This document shows positions 1 through 14,304 of a stretch of 64,000 nucleotides of DNA, in pieces (the first letter of the stretch is position 1; every line of letters starts with the position of its first letter). Both the position numbers and the translations under genes were made by a program. The stretch comes from Blastomussa wellsi (taxonomy: Eukaryota; Cnidaria; Anthozoa; Scleractinia; Plerogyridae). The notes beneath the pieces are model-generated. The model was not told the DNA's origin, did not search any database, and worked only from the letters and a program-made list of their open reading frames with translations. The DNA lies in NCBI GenBank assembly GCA_947652115.1, contig OX393567.1, positions 2,835,452 to 2,899,451 of the forward strand, written 5' to 3'.

Positions 1-70
1 AACAAGACAAAAAAACCAGAAACAAGACAAGAAACAAGACAAGAAATAAGACAAAAAACAAGACAAGACA

Positions 71-2605
71 CTAGACAAGACAAGACAAGAAACAAGACAA
101 AAAACAAGACAAGAAACAAGACAAAAAAAAAGACAAGAAAAAAGACAAGAAACAAGACAAGAAACAAGACAAGAAACAAGACAAGAAACAAGACAAGACA
201 AGACAAGAAAAAAGAGAAGAAACAAGACAAGAAACAAGACAAGAAACAAGACGAGAAACAAGACAAGACAAGACAAGACAAGACAAGACAAGACAAGAAA
301 CAAGACAAGACAAGACAAGAAACAAGACAAGAAACAAGACAAGAAACAAGACAAAAAACAAGAGAAGAAAAAGGACAAGACAAGAAACAAGACAAGACAA
401 GACAAGACAAGAAACAAGACAAGAAACAAGACAAGAAACAAGACAAGAAACAAGAGAAGACAAGACAAGAAACAAGACAAGAAACAAGACAAGAAACAAG
501 ACAAGAGAAGACAAGACAAGAAACAAGACAAGACAAGACAAGAAACAAGACAAGAAACAAGACAAGAAACAAGACAAGAAACAAGACAAGAAACAAGAAA
601 GAGAAACAAGACAAGAAACAAGACAAAAAACCAGAAACAAGACAAGAAACAAGGCAAGAAAGAAGACAAAAAACAAGACAAGACACGAGACAAGACAAGA
701 CAAGAAACAAGACAAGAAGCAAGACAAGAAAGAAGACAAGAAACAAGACAAGACAAGACAAGAAACAAGACAAGAAACAAGACAAGAAACAAGAGAAGAC
801 AAGACAAGAAACAAGACAAGAAACAAGACAAGACAAGAAACAAGACAAGAAACAACACAAGAAACAAGACAAGAAAAAAGACAAGAAACAAGAGAAGACA
901 AGACAAGAAACAAGACAAGAAACAAGACAAGAAAACAGACAAGAAACAAGACAAGAGAAGACAAGACAAGAAACAAGACAAGACAAGACAAGAAACAAGA
1001 CGAGAAACAAGACAAGAAACAGGACAAGAAACAAGACAAGAAACAAGACAAGAAACAAGACAAGAAACAAGACAAGAAACAAGACAAGAAACAAGACAAA
1101 AAAACCAGAAACAAGACAAGAAACAAGACAAAAAACAAGACAAGACACTAGAAAAGACAACACAAGAAACAAGACAAGAAACAAGACAAGAAACAAGACA
1201 AGAAAGAAGACAAGAAACAAGACAAGAAACAAGACAAGAAACAAGACAAGACAAGACAAGAAACAAGACAAGAAACAAGACAAGAAACAAGACAAGAAAC
1301 AAGACAAGAAACAAGACGAGAAACAAGACAAGACAAGACAAGACAAGAAAAGACAAAAAACAAGACAAGACACGAGAAAAGACAACACAAGAAACAAGAC
1401 AAGAAACAAGACAAGAAACAAGACAAGAAAGAAGACAAGAAACAAGACAAGAAACAAGACAAGAAACAAGACAAGACAAGACAAGAAACAAGACAAGAAA
1501 CAAGACAAGAAACAAGACAAGAAACAAGACAAGAAACAAGACGAGAAACAAGACAAGACAAGACAAGACAAGACAAGAAACAAGACAAGACAAGACAAGA
1601 AACAAGACAAGAAACAAGACAAGAAACAAGACAAGAAACAAGACAAGAAAAAGGACAAGACAAGAAACAAGACAAGACAAGACAAGACAAGAAACAAGAC
1701 AAGAAACAAGACAAGAAACAAGACAAGAAAAAAGACAAGAAACAAGACAAGACAAGACAAGACAAGAAACAAGACAAGACAAGACAAGAAACAAGACAAG
1801 AAACAAGACAAGAAACAAGACAAGAAACAAGACAAGAAACAAGTCAAGAAACAAGACAAGAAACAAGACAGGAAACAAGACAAGAAACAAGACAAGAAAC
1901 AAGACAAAAAAACCAGAAACAAGAAAAGAAACAAGACAAGAAACAAGACGAGAAACAAGACAAGACAAGACAAGACAAGACAAGACAGAAGACAAGAAAC
2001 AAGACAAGAAACAAGACAAGAAACAAGAAAAGAAACAAGACAAGAAACAAGACAAGAAACAAGACAAGAAACAAGACAAAAAAACCAGAAACAAGACAAG
2101 AAACAAGACAAGAAACAAGACAAAAAACAAGACAAGAAACAAGACAAGAAACAAGACAAGAAAGAAGACAAGAAACAAGACAAGAAACAAGACAAGAAAC
2201 AAGACAAGAAACAAGACAAAAAAAAACAGAAACAAGACAAGAAACAAGACAAGAAACAAGACAAGACACGAGACAAGACAAGACAAGAAACAAGACAAGA
2301 AACAAGACAAGAAACAAGACAAGACAAGACAAGAAACAAGACAAGAAACAAGACAAGAAACAAGACAAGAAAAAGGACAAGATAAGAAACAAGACAAGAC
2401 AAGACAAGACAAGACAAGACAAGAAACAAGAGAAGAAACAAGACAAGAAACAAGACAAGACACGACAAGAAACAAGAGAAGAAAATACAAGAAACAAGAA
2501 AAGAAACAAGAAACAAGACAAGAAACAAGACAAGAAACAAGACAAAAAAACCAGAAACAAGGCAAGAAACAAGACAAGAAATAAGACAAAAAACAAGACA
2601 AGACA
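71..2605. repeat. HOR copy, 2,535 bp (CACTAG to CACTAG)
   Basis: The unit runs from the CTA of one CACTAG marker to the next. It carries AAAGAG at 598, a second CTAG variant at 1148 (context CACTAGAAAAGACAACAC, elsewhere CACGAGAAAAG) and AAGTCAAG at 1844. The 1148 variant is private to this copy. GATAAG occurs at 2381 next to GGACAAG. Confidence 0.75.
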
Positions 2606-5172
2606 CTAGACAAGACAAGACAAGAAACAAGACAAAAAACAAGACAAGAAACAAGACAAAAAAAAAGACAAGAAAAAAGACAAGAAAAAAGACAAGAAAC
2701 AAGACAAGAAACAAGACAAGAAACAAGACAAGACAAGACAAGAAAAAAGAGAAGAAACAAGACAAGAAACAAGACAAGAAACAAGACGAGAAACAAGACA
2801 AGACAAGACAAGACAAGACAAGACAAGACAAGACAAGAAACAAGACAAGACAAGACAAGAAACAAGACAAGAAACAAGACAAGAAACAAGACAAAAAACA
2901 AGACAAGAAAAAGGACAAGACAAGAAACAAGACAAGACAAGACAAGACAAGAAACAAGACAAGAAACAAGACAAGAAACAAGACAAGAAACAAGACAAGA
3001 AACAAGAGAAGACAAGACAAGAAACAAGACAAGAAACAAGACAAGAAACAAGACAAGAGAAGACAAGACAAGAAACAAGACAAGACAAGACAAGAAACAA
3101 GACAAGAAACAAGACAAGAAACAAGACAAGAAACAAGACAAGAAACAAGAAAGAGAAACAAGACAAGAAACAAGACAAGAAACAAGACAAAAAACCAGAA
3201 ACAAGACAAGAAACAAGGCAAGAAAGAAGACAAAAAACAAGACAAGACACGAGACAAGACAAGACAAGAAACAAGACAAGAAGCAAGACAAGAAACAAGA
3301 CAAGAAACAAGACAAGACAAGACAAGAAACAAGACAAGAAACAAGACAAGAAACAAGAGAAGACAAGACAAGAAACAAGACAAGAAACAAGACAAGACAA
3401 GAAACAAGACAAGAAACAACACAAGAAACAAGACAAGAAAAAAGACAAGAAACAAGAGAAGACAATACAAGAAACAAGACAAGAAACAAGACAAGAAAAC
3501 AGACAAGAAACAAGACAAGAGAAGACAAGACAAGAAACAAGACAAGACAAGACAAGAAACAAGACGAGAAACAAGACAAGAAACAAGACAAGAAACAAGA
3601 CAAGAAACAAGACAAGAAACAAGACAAGAAACAAGACAAGAAACAAGACAAGAAACAAGACAAAAAAACCAGAAACAAGACAAGAAACAAGACAAAAAAC
3701 GAGACAAGACACGAGAAAAGACAACACAAGAAACAAGACAAGAAACAAGACAAGAAACAAGACAAGAAAGAAGACAAGAAACAAGACAAGAAACAAGACA
3801 AGAAACAAGACAAGACAAGACAAGAAACAAGACAAGAAACAAGTTAAGAAACAAGACAAGAAACAAGACAAGAAACAAGACGAGAAACAAGACAAGACAA
3901 GACAAGACAAGACAAGACAAGAAACAAGACAAGACAAGACAAGAAACAAGACAAGAAACAAGACAAGAAACAAGACAAGAAACAAGACAAGAAAAAGGAC
4001 AAGACAAGAAACAAGACAAGTCAAGACAAGACAAGAAACAAGACAAGAAACAAGACAAGACAAGACAAGACAAGAAACAAGACAAGACAATAAACAAGAC
4101 AAGAAACAAGACAAGAAACAAGACAAGAAACAAGACAAGAAACAAGTCAAGAAACAAGACAAGAAACAAGACAAGAAACAAGACAAGAAACAAGACAAGA
4201 AACAAGACAAAAAAACCAGAAACAAGAAAAGAAACAAGACAAGAAACAAGACGAGAAACAAGACAAGACAAGACAAGACAAGACAAGACAGAAGACAAGA
4301 AACAAGACAAGAAACAAGACAAGAAACAAGTCAAGAAACAAGACAAGAAACAAGACAAGAAACAAGACAAGAAACAAGACAAGAAACAAGACAAAAAAAC
4401 CAGAAACAAGAAAAGAAACAAGACAAGAAACAAGACGAGAAACAAGACAAGACAAGACAAGACAAGACAAGACAGAAGACAAGAAACAAGACAAGAAACA
4501 AGACAAGAAACAAGACAAGAAACAAGACAAGAAAAAAGATAAGAAACAAGACAAGAAACAAGACAAAAAAACCAGAAACAAGACAAGAAACAAGACAAGA
4601 AACAAGACAAAAAACAAGACAAGAAACAAGACAAGAAACAAGACAAGAAACAAGACAAGAAACAAGACAAGAAACAAGACAAGAAAAAACAGAAACAAGA
4701 CAAGAAACAAGACAAGAAACAAGACAAGACACGAGACAAGACAAGACAAGAAACAAGACAAGAAACAAGACAAGAAACAAGACAAGACAAGACAAGAAAC
4801 AAGACAAGAAACAAGACAAGAAACAAGAGAAGACAAGAGAAGAAACAAGACCAGAAACAAGACAAGACAAGACAAGACAAGAAACAAGACAAGAAACAAG
4901 ACAAGAAACAAGACAAGAAACAAGACAAGAAACAAGACAAGAAAAAGGACAAGATAAGAAACAAGACAAGACAAGACAAGACAAGACAAGAAACAAGAGA
5001 AGAAACAAGACAAGAAACAAGACAAGACACGACAAGAAACAAGAGAAGACAATACAAGAAACAAGAAAAGAAACAAGAAACAAGACAAGAAACAAGACAA
5101 GAAACAAGACAAAAAAACCAGAAACAAGACAAGAAACAAGACAAGAAATAAGACAAAAAACAAGACAAGACA
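2606..5172. repeat. HOR copy, 2,567 bp
   Basis: Same marker order as the preceding copy: CACTAG at 2606, AAAGAG at 3150, AAGTCAAG at 4147 and again at 4331. It shares the variant AAAAAACGAG (near 3,697) with the next two units (near 6,244 and 7,682), which groups these copies as close relatives. The doubled AAGTCAAG marker results from a 184-bp internal tandem duplication. Confidence 0.75.
4147..4514. repeat. 184-bp internal tandem duplication
   Basis: Three markers repeat at exactly 184 bp: TCA of AAGTCAAG (4147 and 4331), CCAG (4216 and 4400) and ACAGAAGAC (AGAAG at 4290 and 4474). Other HOR copies carry this segment once, so the duplication is private to this copy. Confidence 0.85.
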
Positions 5173-6737
5173 CTAGACAAGACAAGACAAGAAACAAGAC
5201 AAAAAACAAGACAAGAAACAAGACAAAAAAAAAGACAAGAAAAAAGACAAGAAAAAAGACAAGAAACAAGACAAGAAACAAGACAAGAAACAAGACAAGA
5301 CAAGACAAGAAAAAAGAGAAGAAACAAGACAAGAAACAAGACAAGAAACAAGACGAGAAACAAGACAAGACAAGACAAGACAAGACAAGACAAGACAAGA
5401 AACAAGACAAGACAAGACAAGAAACAAGACAAGAAACAAGACAAGAAACAAGACAAAAAACAAGACAAGAAAAAGGACAAGACAAGAAACAAGACAAGAC
5501 AAGACAAGACAAGAAACAAGACAAGAAACAAGACAAGAAACAAGACAAGAAACAAGAGAAGACAAGACAAGAAACAAGACAAGAAACAAGACAAGAAACA
5601 AGACAAGAGAAGACAAGACAAGAAACAAGACAAGACAAGACAAGAAACAAGACAAGAAACAAGACAAGAAACAAGACAAGAAACAAGACAAGAAACAAGA
5701 AAGAGAAACAAGACAAGAAACAAGACAAGAAACAAGACAAAAAACCAGAAACAAGACAAGAAACAAGGCAAGAAAGAAGACAAAAAACAAGACAAGACAC
5801 GAGACAAGACAAGACAAGAAACAAGACAAGAAGCAAGACAAGAAACAAGACAAGAAACAAGACAAGACAAGACAAGAAACAAGACAAGAAACAAGACAAA
5901 AAAAAAGAGAAGACAAGACAAGAAACAAGACAAGAAACAAGACAAGACAAGAAACAAGACAAGAAACAACACAAGAAACAAGACAAGAAAAAAGACAAGA
6001 AACAAGAGAAGACAAGACAAGAAACAAGACAAGAAACAAGACAAGAAAACAGACAAGAAACAAGACAAGAGAAGACAAGACAAGAAACAAGACAAGACAA
6101 GACAAGAAACAAGACGAGAAACAAGACAAGAAACAAGACAAGAAACAAGACAAGAAACAAGACAAGAAACAAGACAAGAAACAAGACAAGAAACAAGACA
6201 AGAAACAAGACAAAAAAACCAGAAACAAGACAAGAAACAAGACAAAAAACGAGACAAGACACGAGAAAAGACAACACAAGAAACAAGACAAGAAACAAGA
6301 CAAGAAACAAGACAAGAAAGAAGACAAGAAACAAGACAAGAAACAAGACAAGAAACAAGACAAGACAAGACAAGAAACAAGACAAGAAACAAGACAAGAA
6401 ACAAGACAAGAAACAAGACAAGAAACAAGACGAGAAACAAGACAAGACAAGACAAGACAAGACAAGACAAGAAACAAGACAAGACAAGACAAGAAACAAG
6501 ACAAGAAACAAGACAAGAAACAAGACAAGAAACAAGACAAGAAAAAGGACAAGACAAGAAACAAGACAAGTCAAGACAAGACAAGAAACAAGACAAGAAA
6601 CAAGACAAGAAACAAGACAAGAAACAAGACAAGAAACAAGACAAGACAAGACAAGACAAGAAACAAGACAAGACAAGACAATAAACAAGACAAGAAACAA
6701 GACAAGAAACAAGACAAGAAACAAGAAAAGAAACAAG
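5173..6737. repeat. CACTAG half of an HOR copy, joined to 1.43-kb units
   Basis: Begins with CACTAG at 5173 and AAAGAG at 5700, as in full copies. At 6571 it carries a TCAAGACAAG variant and ends where AAGTCAAG at 6738 starts the first of two shortened units. The expected 0.86-kb second half is not followed by a new CACTAG marker. Confidence 0.65.
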
Positions 6738-8169
6738 TCAAGAAACAAGACAAGAAACAAGACAAGAAACAAGACAAGAAACAAGACAAGAAACAAGACA
6801 AAAAAACCAGAAACAAGAAAAGAAACAAGACAAGAAACAAGACGAGAAACAAGACAAGACAAGACAAGACAAGACAAGACAGAAGACAAGAAACAAGACA
6901 AGAAACAAGACAAGAAACAAGACAAGAAACAAGACAAGAAACAAGACAAGAAACAAGACAAGAAACAAGACAAGAAACAAGACAAGAAACAAGAGAAGAC
7001 AAGACAAGAAACAAGACAAGAAACAAGACAAGAAACAAGACAAGAGAAGACAAGACAAGAAACAAGACAAGACAAGACAAGAAACAAGACAAGAAACAAG
7101 ACAAGAAACAAGACAAGAAACAAGACAAGAAACAAGAAAGAGAAACAAGACAAGAAACAAGACAAGAAACAAGACAAAAAACCAGAAACAAGACAAGAAA
7201 CAAGGCAAGAAAGAAGACAAAAAACAAGACAAGACACGAGACAAGACAAGACAAGAAACAAGACAAGAAGCAAGACAAGAAACAAGACAAGAAACAAGAC
7301 AAGACAAGACAAGAAACAAGACAAGAAACAAGACAAAAAAAAAGAGAAGACAAGACAAGAAACAAGACAAGAAACAAGACAAGACAAGAAACAAGACAAG
7401 AAACAACACAAGAAACAAGACAAGAAAAAAGACAAGAAACAAGAGAAGACAAGACAAGAAACAAGACAAGAAACAAGACAAGAAAACAGACAAGAAACAA
7501 GACAAGAGAAGACAAGACAAGAAACAAGACAAGACAAGACAAGAAACAAGACGAGAAACAAGACAAGAAACAAGACAAGAAACAAGACAAGAAACAAGAC
7601 AAGAAACAAGACAAGAAACAAGACAAGAAACAAGACAAGAAACAAGACAAAAAAACCAGAAACAAGACAAGAAACAAGACAAAAAACGAGACAAGACACG
7701 AGAAAAGACAACACAAGAAACAAGACAAGAAACAAGACAAGAAACAAGACAAGAAAGAAGACAAGAAACAAGACAAGAAACAAGACAAGAAACAAGACAA
7801 GACAAGACAAGAAACAAGACAAGAAACAAGACAAGAAACAAGACAAGAAACAAGACAAGAAACAAGACGAGAAACAAGACAAGACAAGACAAGACAAGAC
7901 AAGAAACAAGACAAGACAAGACAAGAAACAAGACAAGAAACAAGACAAGAAACAAGACAAGAAACAAGACAAGAAAAAGGACAAGACAAGAAACAAGACA
8001 AGTCAAGACAAGACAAGAAACAAGACAAGAAACAAGACAAGAAACAAGACAAGAAACAAGACAAGAAACAAGACAAGACAAGACAAGACAAGAAACAAGA
8101 CAAGACAAGACAATAAACAAGACAAGAAACAAGACAAGAAACAAGACAAGAAACAAGAAAAGAAACAAG
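6738..8169. repeat. 1,432-bp tandem unit, copy 1
   Basis: Two independent markers repeat at exactly 1,432 bp: 6571 and 8003 (AAGTCAAGACAAG) and 6738 and 8170 (AAGTCAAGAAAC). The CAATAAAC variant between them is also repeated. AAAGAG is at 7137 and no CACTAG is present, so the unit is a deletion derivative of the 2.5-kb HOR. Confidence 0.85.
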
Positions 8170-9618
8170 TCAAGAAACAAGACAAGAAACAAGACAAGAA
8201 ACAAGACAAGAAACAAGACAAGAAACAAGACAAAAAAACCAGAAACAAGAAAAGAAACAAGACAAGAAACAAGACGAGAAACAAGACAAGACAAGACAAG
8301 ACAAGACAAGACAGAAGACAAGAAACAAGACAAGAAACAAGACAAGAAACAAGACAAGAAACAAGACAAGAAACAAGACAAGAAACAAGACAAGAAACAA
8401 GACAAGAAACAAGACAAGAAACAAGACAAGAAACAAGAGAAGACAAGACAAGAAACAAGACAAGAAACAAGACAAGAAACAAGACAAGAGAAGACAAGAC
8501 AAGAAACAAGACAAGACAAGACAAGAAACAAGACAAGAAACAAGACAAGAAACAAGACAAGAAACAAGACAAGAAACAAGAAAGAGAAACAAGACAAGAA
8601 ACAAGACAAGAAACAAGACAAAAAACCAGAAACAAGACAAGAAACAAGGCAAGAAAGAAGACAAAAAACAAGACAAGACACGAGACAAGACAAGACAAGA
8701 AACAAGACAAGAAGCAAGACAAGAAACAAGACAAGAAACAAGACAAGACAAGACAAGAAACAAGACAAGAAACAAGACAAGAAAAAAGAGAAGACAAGAC
8801 AAGAAACAAGACAAGAAACAAGACAAGACAAGAAACAAGACAAGAAACAACACAAGAAACAAGACAAGAAAAAAGACAAGAAACAAGAGAAGACAAGACA
8901 AGAAACAAGACAAGAAACAAGACAAGAAAACAGACAAGAAACAAGACAAGAGAAGACAAGACAAGAAACAAGACAAGACAAGACAAGAAACAAGACGAGA
9001 AACAAGACAAGAAACAAGACAAGAAACAAGACAAGAAACAAGACAAGAAACAAGACAAGAAACAAGACAAGAAACAAGACAAGAAACAAGACAAAAAAAC
9101 CAGAAACAAGACAAGAAACAAGACAAAAAACAAGACAAGACACGAGAAAAGACAACACAAGAAACAAGACAAGAAACAAGACAAGAAACAAGACAAGAAA
9201 GAAGACAAGAAACAAGACAAGAAACAAGACAAGAAACAAGACAAGACAAGACAAGAAACAAGACAAGAAACAAGACAAGAAACAAGACAAGAAACAAGAC
9301 AAGAAACAAGACGAGAAACAAGACAAGACAAGACAAGACAAGACAAGACAAGACAAGAAACAAGACAAGACAAGACAAGAAACAAGACAAGAAACAAGAC
9401 AAGAAACAAGACAAGAAACAAGACAAGAAAAAGGACAAGACAAGAAACAAGACAAGACAAGACAAGAAACAAGGCAAGAAACAAGACAAGAAACAAGACA
9501 AGAAACAAGACAAGAAACAAGACAAGACAAGACAAGACAAGAAACAAGACAAGACAAGACAAGAAACAAGACAAGAAACAAGACAAGAAACAAGACAAGA
9601 AACAAGACAAGAAACAAG
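8170..9618. repeat. 1.43-kb tandem unit, copy 2 (1,449 bp)
   Basis: Follows copy 1 directly. AAAGAG is at 8581, a 1,444-bp offset from copy 1, which implies a net gain of one 12-bp word. It has lost the AAAAAACGAG variant of copy 1 and ends at the next AAGTCAAG marker at 9619. Confidence 0.75.
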
Positions 9619-12600
9619 TCAAGAAACAAGACAAGAAACAAGACAAGAAACAAGACAAGAAACAAGACAAGAAACAAGACAAAAAAACCAGAAAAAGAGA
9701 AGAAACAAGACAAGAAACAAGACGAGAAACAACACAAGACAAGACAAGACAAGACAAGACAGAAGACAAGAAACAAGACAAGAAACAAGACAAGAAACAA
9801 GACAAGAAACAAGACAAGAAAAAAGATAAGAAACAAGACAAGAAACAAGACAAAAAAACCAGAAACAAGACAAGAAACAAGACAAGAAACAAGACAAAAA
9901 ACAAGACAAGAAACAAGACAAGAAACAAGACAAGAAACAAGACAAGAAACAAGACAAGAAACAAGACAAGAAACAAGACAAGAAACAAGACAAAAAAAAA
10001 CAGAAACAAGACAAGAAACAAGACAAGAAACAAGACAAGACATGAGACAAGACAAGACAAGAAACAAGACAAGAAACAAGACAAGAAACAAGACAAGAAA
10101 CAAGACAAGACAAGACAAGAAACAAGACAAGAAACAAGACAAGAAACAAGAGAAGACAAGAGAAGAAACAAGACCAGAAACAAGACAAGACAAGACAAGA
10201 CAAGAAACAAGACAAGAAACAAGACAAGAAACAAGACAAGAGACAAGACAAGAAACAAGACAAGAAAAAGGACAAGATAAGAAACAAGACAAGACAAGAC
10301 AAGACAAGACAAGAAACAAGAGAAGAAACAAGACAAGAAACAAGACAAAACAAGACAAGACAAGACAAGAAACAAGACAAGACAAGACAAGAAACAAGAC
10401 AAGCAACAAGACAAGAAAAAGGACAAGATAAGAAACAAGACAAGACAAGACAAGACAAGACAAGAAACAAGACAAGAAACAAGACAAGAAACAAGAAAAG
10501 ACAAGACAAGAAACAAGACAAGAAACAAGACAAGAAACAAGACAAGAAACAAGACGAGAAACAAGACAAGACAAGACAAGACACAAGACAAGAAACAAGA
10601 CAAGAAACAAGACAAGAAACAAGACAAGAAACAAGACAAGAAACAAGACAAGAAACAAGACAAAAAACAAGACAAGACAAGACAAGAAACAAGACAAGAA
10701 ACAAGACAAGAAACAAGAGAAGACAAGACAAGAAACAAGACAAGAAACAAGACAAGAAACAAGACAAGAAACAAGACAAGACAAGACAAGAAACAAGACA
10801 AGAAACAAGACAAGAAACAAGAGAAGACAAGACAAGAAACAAGACAAGAAACAAGACAAGACAAGACAAGACAAGAAACAAGACAAGAAACAAGACGAGA
10901 AACAAGACAAGAAACAAGACGAGAAACAAGACAAGACAAGACAAGACAAGACAAGAAACAAGACAAGAAACAAGACAAGAAAAAGGACAAGACAAAAAAC
11001 AAGACAAGACAAAACAAGACAAGAAACAAGACAAGAAACAAGACAAGAAACAAGACAAGAAACAAGAGAAGACCAGACAAGAAACAAGACAAGAAACAAG
11101 ACAAGAAACAAGACAAGAAACAAGACAAGAAACAAGACAAGAAACAAGACAAGACAAAACATGACAAGAAACAAGACAAGACAAGACAAGAAACAAGACA
11201 AGAAACAAGACAAGAAACAAGACAAGAAACAAGACAAGAAACAAGACAAGAAACAAGACAAGAAAACAGACAAGAAACAAGACAAGAAACAAGACAAGAA
11301 ACAAGACAAAAAACCAGAAACAAGACAAGAAACAAGACAAGAAAGAAGACAAAAAACAAGAGAAGACACGAGACAAGACAAGAGAAGAAACAAGACAAGA
11401 AACAAGACAAGAAACAAGACAAGAAACCAGACAAGACAAGACAAGAAACAAGACAAGAAACAAGAAAAGAAACAAGAGAAGACAAGACAAGAAACAAGAC
11501 AAGTAACAAGACAAGACAAGAAACAAGACAAGAAACAAGACAAGAAAGAAGACAAGAAACAAGACAAGAAACAAGACGAGAAAAAAGACAAGACAAGACA
11601 AGACAAGACAAGACAAGACAAGACAAGAAACAAGACAAGACAAGACAAGAAACAAGACAAGAAACAAGACAAGAAACAAGACAAAAAACAAGAGAAGAAA
11701 AAGGACAAGACAAGAAACAAGACAAGACAAGACAAGACAAGAAACGAGACAAGAAACAAGACAAGAAACAAGACAAGAAACAAGACAAGAAACAAGAGAA
11801 GACAAGACAAGAAACAAGACAAGAAACAAGAAAAGAAACAAGACAAGAGAAGACAAGACAAGAAACAAGACAAGACAAGACAAGAAACAAGACAAGAAAC
11901 AAGACAAGAAACAAGACAAGAAACAAGACAAGAAACAAGAAAGAGAAACAAGACAAGAAACAAGACAAGAAACAAGACAAAAAACCAGAAACAAGACAAG
12001 AAACAAGACAAGAAAGAAGACAAAAAACAAGACAAGACACGAGACAAGACAAGACAAGAAACAAGACAAGAAGCAAGACAAGAAACAAGACAAGAAACAA
12101 GACAAGAGAAGACAAGAAACAAGACAAGAAACAAGACAAGAAACAAGAGAAGACAAGACAAGAAACAAGACAAGAAACAAGACAAGAAACAAGACAAGAC
12201 AAGAAACAAGACAAGAAACAACACAAGAAACAAGACAAGAAAAAAGACAAGAAACAAGAGAATACAAGACAAGAAACAAGACAAGAAACAAGACAAGAAA
12301 GCAGACAAGAAACAAGACAAGACAAGACAAGACAAGAAACAAGAGAAGACAAGACAAGAAACAAGACAAGAAACAAGACAAGAAACAAGACAAGAAACAA
12401 GACAAGACAAGACAAGACAAGAAACAAGACAAGACAAGACAAGAAACAAGACAAGAAATAAGACAAGAAACAAGACAAGAAACAAGACAAGAAACAAGAC
12501 AAGAAACAAGACAAGAAACAAGACAAGAAAAAAGACAAGACAAGACAAGAAACAAGACAAGAAACAAGACAAGAAACAAGACAAGACAAGACAAGAAACA

Positions 12601-14304
12601 AGACAAGAAACAAGACAAGACAAGACAAGACAAGAAACAAGACAAGAAACAACACAAGAAAAAAGACAAGAAACAAGACAAGAAACAAGAGAAGACAAGA
12701 CAAGAAACAAGACAAGAAACAAGACAAGAAACAAGACAAGAAACAAGACAAGAAACAAGACAAGAAACAAGACAAGACAAGAAACAAGACAAGACAAGAC
12801 AAGAAAAAAGACAAGAAACAAGACAAGAAACAAGACAAGAAACAAGACAAGAAACAAGACAAGAAACAAGACAAGAAACAAGACAAGAAACAAGACAAGA
12901 CAAGACAAGAAACAAGACAAGAAACAAGAGAAGACAAGACAAGAAACAAGACAAGAAACAAGACAAGACAAGACAAGACAAGAAACAAAACGAGAAACAA
13001 GACAAGAAACAAGACAAGAAACAAGACAAGAAACAAGAGAAGAAACAAGACAAAAAAACCAGAAACAAGACAAGAAACAAGAGAAGAAACAAGACAAAAA
13101 ACAAGACAAGACACGAGACAAGACAAGACAAGAACCAAGACAAGAAACAAGACAAGAAACAAGACAAGAAACAAGACAAGACAAGACAAGAAACAAGACA
13201 AGAAACAAGACAAGAAACAAGACAAGAAACAAGAGAAGACAAGACAAGAAACAAGACAAGAAACAAGACAAGACAAGACAAGACAAGAAACAAGACAAGA
13301 AACAAGACGAGAAACAAGACAAGAAACAAGACGAGAAAACAAGACAAGACAAGACAAGACAAGACAAGAAACAAGACAAGAAACAAGACAAGAAAAAGGA
13401 CAAGACAAGAAACAAGACAAGACAAGACAAGACAAGAAACAAGACAAGAAACAAGACAAGAAACAAGACAAGAAACAAGAGAAGACCAGACAAGAAACAA
13501 GACAAGAAACAAGACAAGAAACAAGACAAGAAACAAGACAAGAAACAACACAAGACAAAACATGACAAGAAACAAGACAAGACAAGACAAAAAACAAGAC
13601 AAGAAACAAGACAAGAAACAAGACAAGAAACAAGACAAGAAACAAGACAAGAAACAAGACAAGAAACAAGACAAGAAACAAGACAAGAAACAAGACAAAA
13701 AACCAGAAACAAGACAAGAAACAAGACAAGAAAGAAGACAAAAAACAAGACAAGACACGAGACAAGACAAGAGAAGAAACAAGACAAGAAACAAGACAAG
13801 AAACAAGACAAGAAACCAGACAAGACAAGACAAGAAACAAGACAAGAAACAAGAAAAGAAACAAGAGAAGACAAGACAAGAAACAAGACAAGTAACAAGA
13901 CAAGACAAGAAACAAGACAAGAAACAAGACAAGAAAGAAGACAAGAAACAAGACAAGAAACAAGACGAGAAAAAAGACAAGACAAGACAAGACAAGACAA
14001 GAAACAAGACAAGAAACAAGACAAGAAACCAGACAAGACAAGACAAGAAACAAGACAAGGAACAAGAAAAGAAACAAGAGAAGACAAGACAAGAAACAAG
14101 ACAAGTAACAAGACAAGACAAGAAACAAGACAAGAAACAAGACAAGAAACAAGAGAAGACAATACAAGAAACAAGAGAAGACAATACAAGAAACAAGAAA
14201 AGAAACAAGAAACAAGACAAGAAACAAGACAAGAAACAAGACAAAAAAACCAGAAACAAGACAAGAAACAAGACAAGAAATAAGACAAAAAACAAGACAA
14301 GACA
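9619..14304. repeat. Mosaic stretch without regular 2.4-kb phase
   Basis: Opens with an AAGTCAAG half-unit, then departs from the standard marker order. It contains the CATGAGAC variant at 10042, two GATAAG sites near 10,277 and 10,428, a GCAAC variant near 10,403, one AAAGAG at 11940, and ACATGAC at 11161 and 13562. The last two define a local 2,401-bp spacing. No CACTAG occurs until 14305. It looks like a patchwork of modules also seen at 18-20 kb and 27-30.6 kb. Confidence 0.6.
11161..13561. repeat. 2,401-bp interval between ACATGAC markers
   Basis: Both ends have the context AACAC/AAGAC then AAGACAAAACATGAC, preceded by AGAGAAGACCAGAC. The same module recurs at 18736 and 29908. The ATG it contains is the only reason + strand frames start here; it is a repeat variant, not a gene start. 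Confidence 0.65.

Noticed and set aside
11161..14283. 1,040-codon + strand frame starting at ATG with Lys-, Gln-, Thr- and Arg-rich repeats
   Set aside because: The ATG is the ACATGAC repeat variant that recurs at 13562, 18736 and 29908. The frame is open only because the strand lacks T; there is no conserved register.
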